Origin: Novosphingopyxis baekryungensis DSM 16222
Lineage (GTDB): Bacteria; Pseudomonadota; Alphaproteobacteria; Sphingomonadales; Sphingomonadaceae
DNA: 64,000 nt
Reading direction: 5' to 3'
Assembly: GCF_000420305.1 (NCBI RefSeq)
Contig: NZ_ATUR01000002.1
Coordinates: 248,001 to 312,000, forward strand
Shown: one piece after another, positions 60,972 through 64,000 of the stretch
How positions within the stretch are numbered: position 1 is the stretch's first letter
Layout: each line of letters starts with the position of its first letter
Translations under genes and position numbers: made by a program
Notes under the pieces: model-generated
Seen by the model: only the letters and a program-made list of their open reading frames with translations
Told to the model about the DNA's origin: nothing
The model's database searches: none

Positions 60972-63112
60972 CAGAAGCCCTGGGTCAGCGTAATGAACAC
61001 ATTGCGCACGGCGCCAAGAAAGCAGTCGCCCCGTGCCAGACAGGCAGCAGGGTAGCGCTCGTCAGTCAGGTTGGTGGCATTGACTGCAATGCTAGTTTTC
61101 TGAAAGGCAATTCTAGCAAAAGCATCGAAGGTCGTCACGTCAGGCGTGCGGACAATGTTGACCGCGCTGCGGGAGAAGTTCTCGCCAGCATAGCGCGCAC
61201 CGCCGCCAAGTTCGAGCGACCAATCATTTATCGGGATCAGTTTGGAGAGCCACAGTGAGGCATTGTGTTTGGGCACATTTTCCAGCTGCTCGCCGATCTG
61301 AAAGGCAGCGCTTGCCTGCGTCAATTCTGCTTCATTGTAACTGTAGTTGGCCAGCATGGTGAAGTTGCCAGGCAGGATACGCCGTGCTTCGAACTCTACG
61401 CCGCGCGATTGCAGCTCACCTGCCTGGATCCGGTTCGTCGGATCGGCCGGGTCGTTGATCAGCCGGTTCTGTTCGGTGATGTCATAACCCGTCACGGTAA
61501 CCAGCGTATAAGAGTCAGGCCGCCATTTGGCACCGATCTCAAACTGCTTGCCACGCTGCGGACGGAAGCCATTACCATCGCGGCCGAACCCGGCGACTGG
61601 CAGGAAGCTCTCGGTGTAGCTGAAGAACGGGTGGACGTTGAAAGCCAGCTCACCGATGATGCCGGCCCGCCAAGTGAAAGCATCCGTCTCCTGCTCGACA
61701 CCGGTGGTGCCTAGATCATCGACCCAATCCTTTCGGCCACCAATCACGATATGCACGCGATCGCCAATGGAAATCTGATCCTGTGCGTAGATCCCGAGCT
61801 GCTCCTGGGAGGAGACACTGGCATCTCCGAGCGCCGGCGCCGGAAAACCGTTGCTGATGGTATCGGCATAAAGATCGATGGTATCGACGGCAAAACCGCT
61901 GCGCCTGGTGGTTTCATTCCATAGATAATCAACGCCTACCAACAGCTCATGGCGAATGGCTGCGCCAGTGTTGAAGTTCAAACCTAGGCCGGTATCGGCT
62001 GAAAAGACGTTGATACCACCCTGATCCGCCGCGCTGTAGCGACCAATGATACGCTGATCCGCATCTAAAAACGGATTGAACGGATTGCTGTAGTTATTGG
62101 GGTAGCGAACAACGGAATTGATGTCGCTGTCGATATATCGAACGCGCGACCGCAATGCGGCAACATCGTTGAAACGATGTTCGAGCAATGCGGTGCCTGA
62201 CAGGATACGCCCGTCATAGGGATCGCCAGGCTCGCCAATGAATGTGGAGAAAGGCAGGCGGCCATTCGGGTTGGGATCGATATCCTGCGCGCTGCCCGGT
62301 TCATTATCGGAGATGACGGTATTGAGCGGCAGGAACTGTTGCACCGATCCGCCGTCATCTTCCTGGTAATTGCCAATAAGCGTGATGCTGGTATCCATCG
62401 TTGGCTGCCAGGTGATCGATGGTGCAATCAACAAACGATCATCGGTTACGAAATCAGTCTGTGTATTGGAATCGCGTAACCGACCGGTCAGGCGAACCGC
62501 AACCGTATCGCTGACGGGCCCGGTGATATCAGCCAGCACTTCCTTGCGATCGAACGATCCATAGCGCACCGACACCTCACCACCGAATGCGAATTCCGGC
62601 TTCTTCGATACCAGATTGATCAGCCCTCCGATGCTGCCCTGACCGAAAAGCACAGAGGCCGGGCCGCGCACGACTTCCACGCGGGAAAAGGCATAAGGGT
62701 CAGCAGGAATGCTGTTATAAAATCCAAATAGCTCACGCATGCCATCGCGATACTGCACCGGATTGATGGCACGAATGAACTGTGAATCCACACGGCTGTC
62801 CAGTCCATAAGCCGAGCTTTGCACCCCAGAGACATAGCGCAGGGTCTCCGCAATATTCAGCGAACCTTGGTCTAGAAAGATATCGTCCGGAATGACGCTG
62901 ACAGGCTGTGGAACCTCGATCAATGGTGTGTCTGTTTTTGTGCCAGCTGTGACCGTCTCGAAATAGCCACTGACAACAATTTCATTATCGTCACGTGCGG
63001 GTGGATCGGCTTGCTCAATCTGGGCGTGCGCGATGCCGGCAGGCGCAATCATGGCAAGCGCGAGGGCAATTTTGGAAGAGGCAGACATTCGAATATCCCT
63101 GTTAGGCGTCAT
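60971..63112 (-). CDS. TonB-dependent siderophore receptor
   Basis: 713 aa from the ATG at 63112; an ATG at 63088 is also possible. A signal peptide ends at 'PAGIAHAQ'. The TonB box is 'DNEIVVSGY', the plug is FhuA/FpvA-like ('QPVSVIPDDIFLDQGSLNIAETLRYVSGVQSS', 'VEVVRGPASVLFGQGSIGGLINLVSKKPE') and the barrel ends 'VFITLTQGF' with a C-terminal Phe. It brings a ferric siderophore into the periplasm. A Fur-box-like palindrome lies 23 nt upstream, consistent with iron control. Confidence 0.94.
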   Translation of the reverse strand: MTPNRDIRMSASSKIALALAMIAPAGIAHAQIEQADPPARDDNEIVVSGYFETVTAGTKTDTPLIEVPQPVSVIPDDIFLDQGSLNIAETLRYVSGVQSSAYGLDSRVDSQFIRAINPVQYRDGMRELFGFYNSIPADPYAFSRVEVVRGPASVLFGQGSIGGLINLVSKKPEFAFGGEVSVRYGSFDRKEVLADITGPVSDTVAVRLTGRLRDSNTQTDFVTDDRLLIAPSITWQPTMDTSITLIGNYQEDDGGSVQQFLPLNTVISDNEPGSAQDIDPNPNGRLPFSTFIGEPGDPYDGRILSGTALLEHRFNDVAALRSRVRYIDSDINSVVRYPNNYSNPFNPFLDADQRIIGRYSAADQGGINVFSADTGLGLNFNTGAAIRHELLVGVDYLWNETTRRSGFAVDTIDLYADTISNGFPAPALGDASVSSQEQLGIYAQDQISIGDRVHIVIGGRKDWVDDLGTTGVEQETDAFTWRAGIIGELAFNVHPFFSYTESFLPVAGFGRDGNGFRPQRGKQFEIGAKWRPDSYTLVTVTGYDITEQNRLINDPADPTNRIQAGELQSRGVEFEARRILPGNFTMLANYSYNEAELTQASAAFQIGEQLENVPKHNASLWLSKLIPINDWSLELGGGARYAGENFSRSAVNIVRTPDVTTFDAFARIAFQKTSIAVNATNLTDERYPAACLARGDCFLGAVRNVFITLTQGF

Positions 63113-63134
63113 TATGCGAGCCCCCTTAGAGATA

Positions 63135-63151
63135 TTGGGAAGCATTCGCAA
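63135..63151 (-). promoter_or_regulatory. Fur-box-like inverted repeat upstream of the receptor
   Basis: Minus strand TTGCGAA-TGC-TTCCCAA: the 7-nt arms match in 6 of 7 positions around a 3-nt spacer. It lies 23 nt before the receptor start, where an iron repressor would block transcription or early elongation. The resemblance to Fur-type GAAT/ATTC half-sites is partial. Confidence 0.5.
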
Positions 63152-64000
63152 TAAGCACGTTACCTTCTTTTGCTATCATTGACCGAGTCCAGCCTAAGCC
63201 ATCGTTTAGCTGCCACTTCCGCGATTTTGAACGAACGGCAGCTTTCTGGAAACCGCCGGGCCGTCTCGAATGACCAAATTATGGGGCGCAAAGCTGACAT
63301 TTGCGCGCTCAATCGCCGCGCGGCTCCCTCACCGCTGAGGTTTTCCAGATTGGCGCAACCGAAGGATCTGCAGACAATCGGCAAACTAAACGCAATTCGA
63401 AATCTGGCGAGCACACCCTACCCCGAGAACTCGGGACTTAAGTCATTATAAGTTATGACGAAATCAAGTTTGGGCGAAATCAATTCGTCTACGGGTAGAG
63501 CGGGTTTGCGCCGAGCCGTAGACAACTCATCGCGGGACAAGGTTCTGAAATGGCGATTGAATTTTGCCAATCTCCACGAGTTGTCTGTGAACCATAAAGT
63601 CCGGCCTCCTCAAGCAGGCATTCGCCATTGCTCAAGCTCTAACTTCTAACTGAACCTGATGCCTGAATGCAGGTCAGGCGCGCAAAAAGCGGCTTGCTTG
63701 CGCTTCATGCTAGCGCATCCGGAAGGTAGGACCCGCGAAAATCTGGACTGCCAGCCGCTCGAGTTCTGCTGGCCTATAGTAAGGGCCCCGATGCTGCGCA
63801 TCGGACCCAGCAAAGGGGGACACAACCCACGCACGCATGAATAACGGGATTCTGCCACTTTTGGGGCACGCCATTAGCATTTCCCTATAAGAGTTCATTC
63901 AGGAATGGGGGAATTCTAACGATTTTCGAGCATGCTATTGGCATCCCCGGACTCAAGGCCTTCGCGATTATCGATTGCTGGATGGCAGGAAAACGGCGGC
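63152..64000. other. 850-nt right end without a supported gene
   Basis: Short frames on both strands lack domains and plausible starts. The last ~95 nt have one open plus-strand frame that could be part of a gene continuing beyond the window, but too little is visible to name it. Confidence 0.5.

Noticed and set aside
63160-63898. Five short frames of 60-93 codons at the right end
   Set aside because: They overlap each other on both strands, have no consistent ribosome sites and no domain; treated as non-coding.
1-64000. CRISPR arrays, toxin-antitoxin pairs, prophage genes
   Set aside because: No regularly spaced repeat array, no cas, toxin or phage structural or integrase gene was seen on either strand.

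Overview
The window is chromosomal DNA from a GC-rich alphaproteobacterium, most likely a sphingomonad (order Sphingomonadales). The evidence is high GC, dense operons with start-stop overlaps, a single bifunctional (p)ppGpp synthetase/hydrolase, a K+-independent membrane pyrophosphatase, a RegB/RegA redox two-component pair beside a bo3 quinol oxidase, short-form HisG, several TonB-dependent receptors, and small secreted proteins typical of the group. This is inference from gene content; no 16S rRNA gene is present.

Layout. 0-10 kb: two beta-helical GIN-domain envelope proteins, the stringent-response enzyme, an HxlR regulator, a LytS/LytR-type sensor-regulator pair, TadA, a lipoprotein/YqaE pair, a CDP-alcohol phosphatidyltransferase, ribosomal protein L28 and an esterase-like phytase protein. 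10-26 kb: PutA coupled to a glutathione S-transferase, a 2-hydroxyacid dehydrogenase, CysS, a nitroreductase, cobaltochelatase-type CobS/CobT, an HxlR regulator divergent from a second GST, a J-domain protein, BolA, a third GST, pirin, an epoxide-hydrolase-like enzyme and an internally shortened DUF2332 gene. 26-40 kb: hisG-hisD-nusB-thiL-hppA, a GNAT/cupin pair, a membrane protein, a TonB-dependent receptor with a low-complexity insert, infA-maf-RNase E/G-yacG and tRNA-Phe. 40-50 kb: a minus-strand respiratory operon cyoABCD-SURF1-regB-regA, a divergent MFS transporter with a perfect palindrome between them, and a BCCT transporter.

50-64 kb looks accessory. Decayed IS5- and IS3-family transposase fragments border a cobalamin-acquisition locus with two AdoCbl riboswitches pointing at each other. 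The plus-strand switch precedes btuB. The minus-strand switch precedes a three-gene operon: a DUF6580 membrane protein, a cobalamin-binding protein with no signal peptide, and a DUF5522/PP-loop ATPase fusion. The two transcription units meet tail to tail 4 nt apart, and no BtuC or BtuD gene is present. This is the best candidate for an under-described system. Beyond it lie a lone Tat-exported glycosidase-like protein and an iron-uptake type operon (TonB-dependent siderophore receptor, small membrane protein, PepSY membrane protein) with a Fur-box-like palindrome. The last ~850 bases hold no gene I can support.
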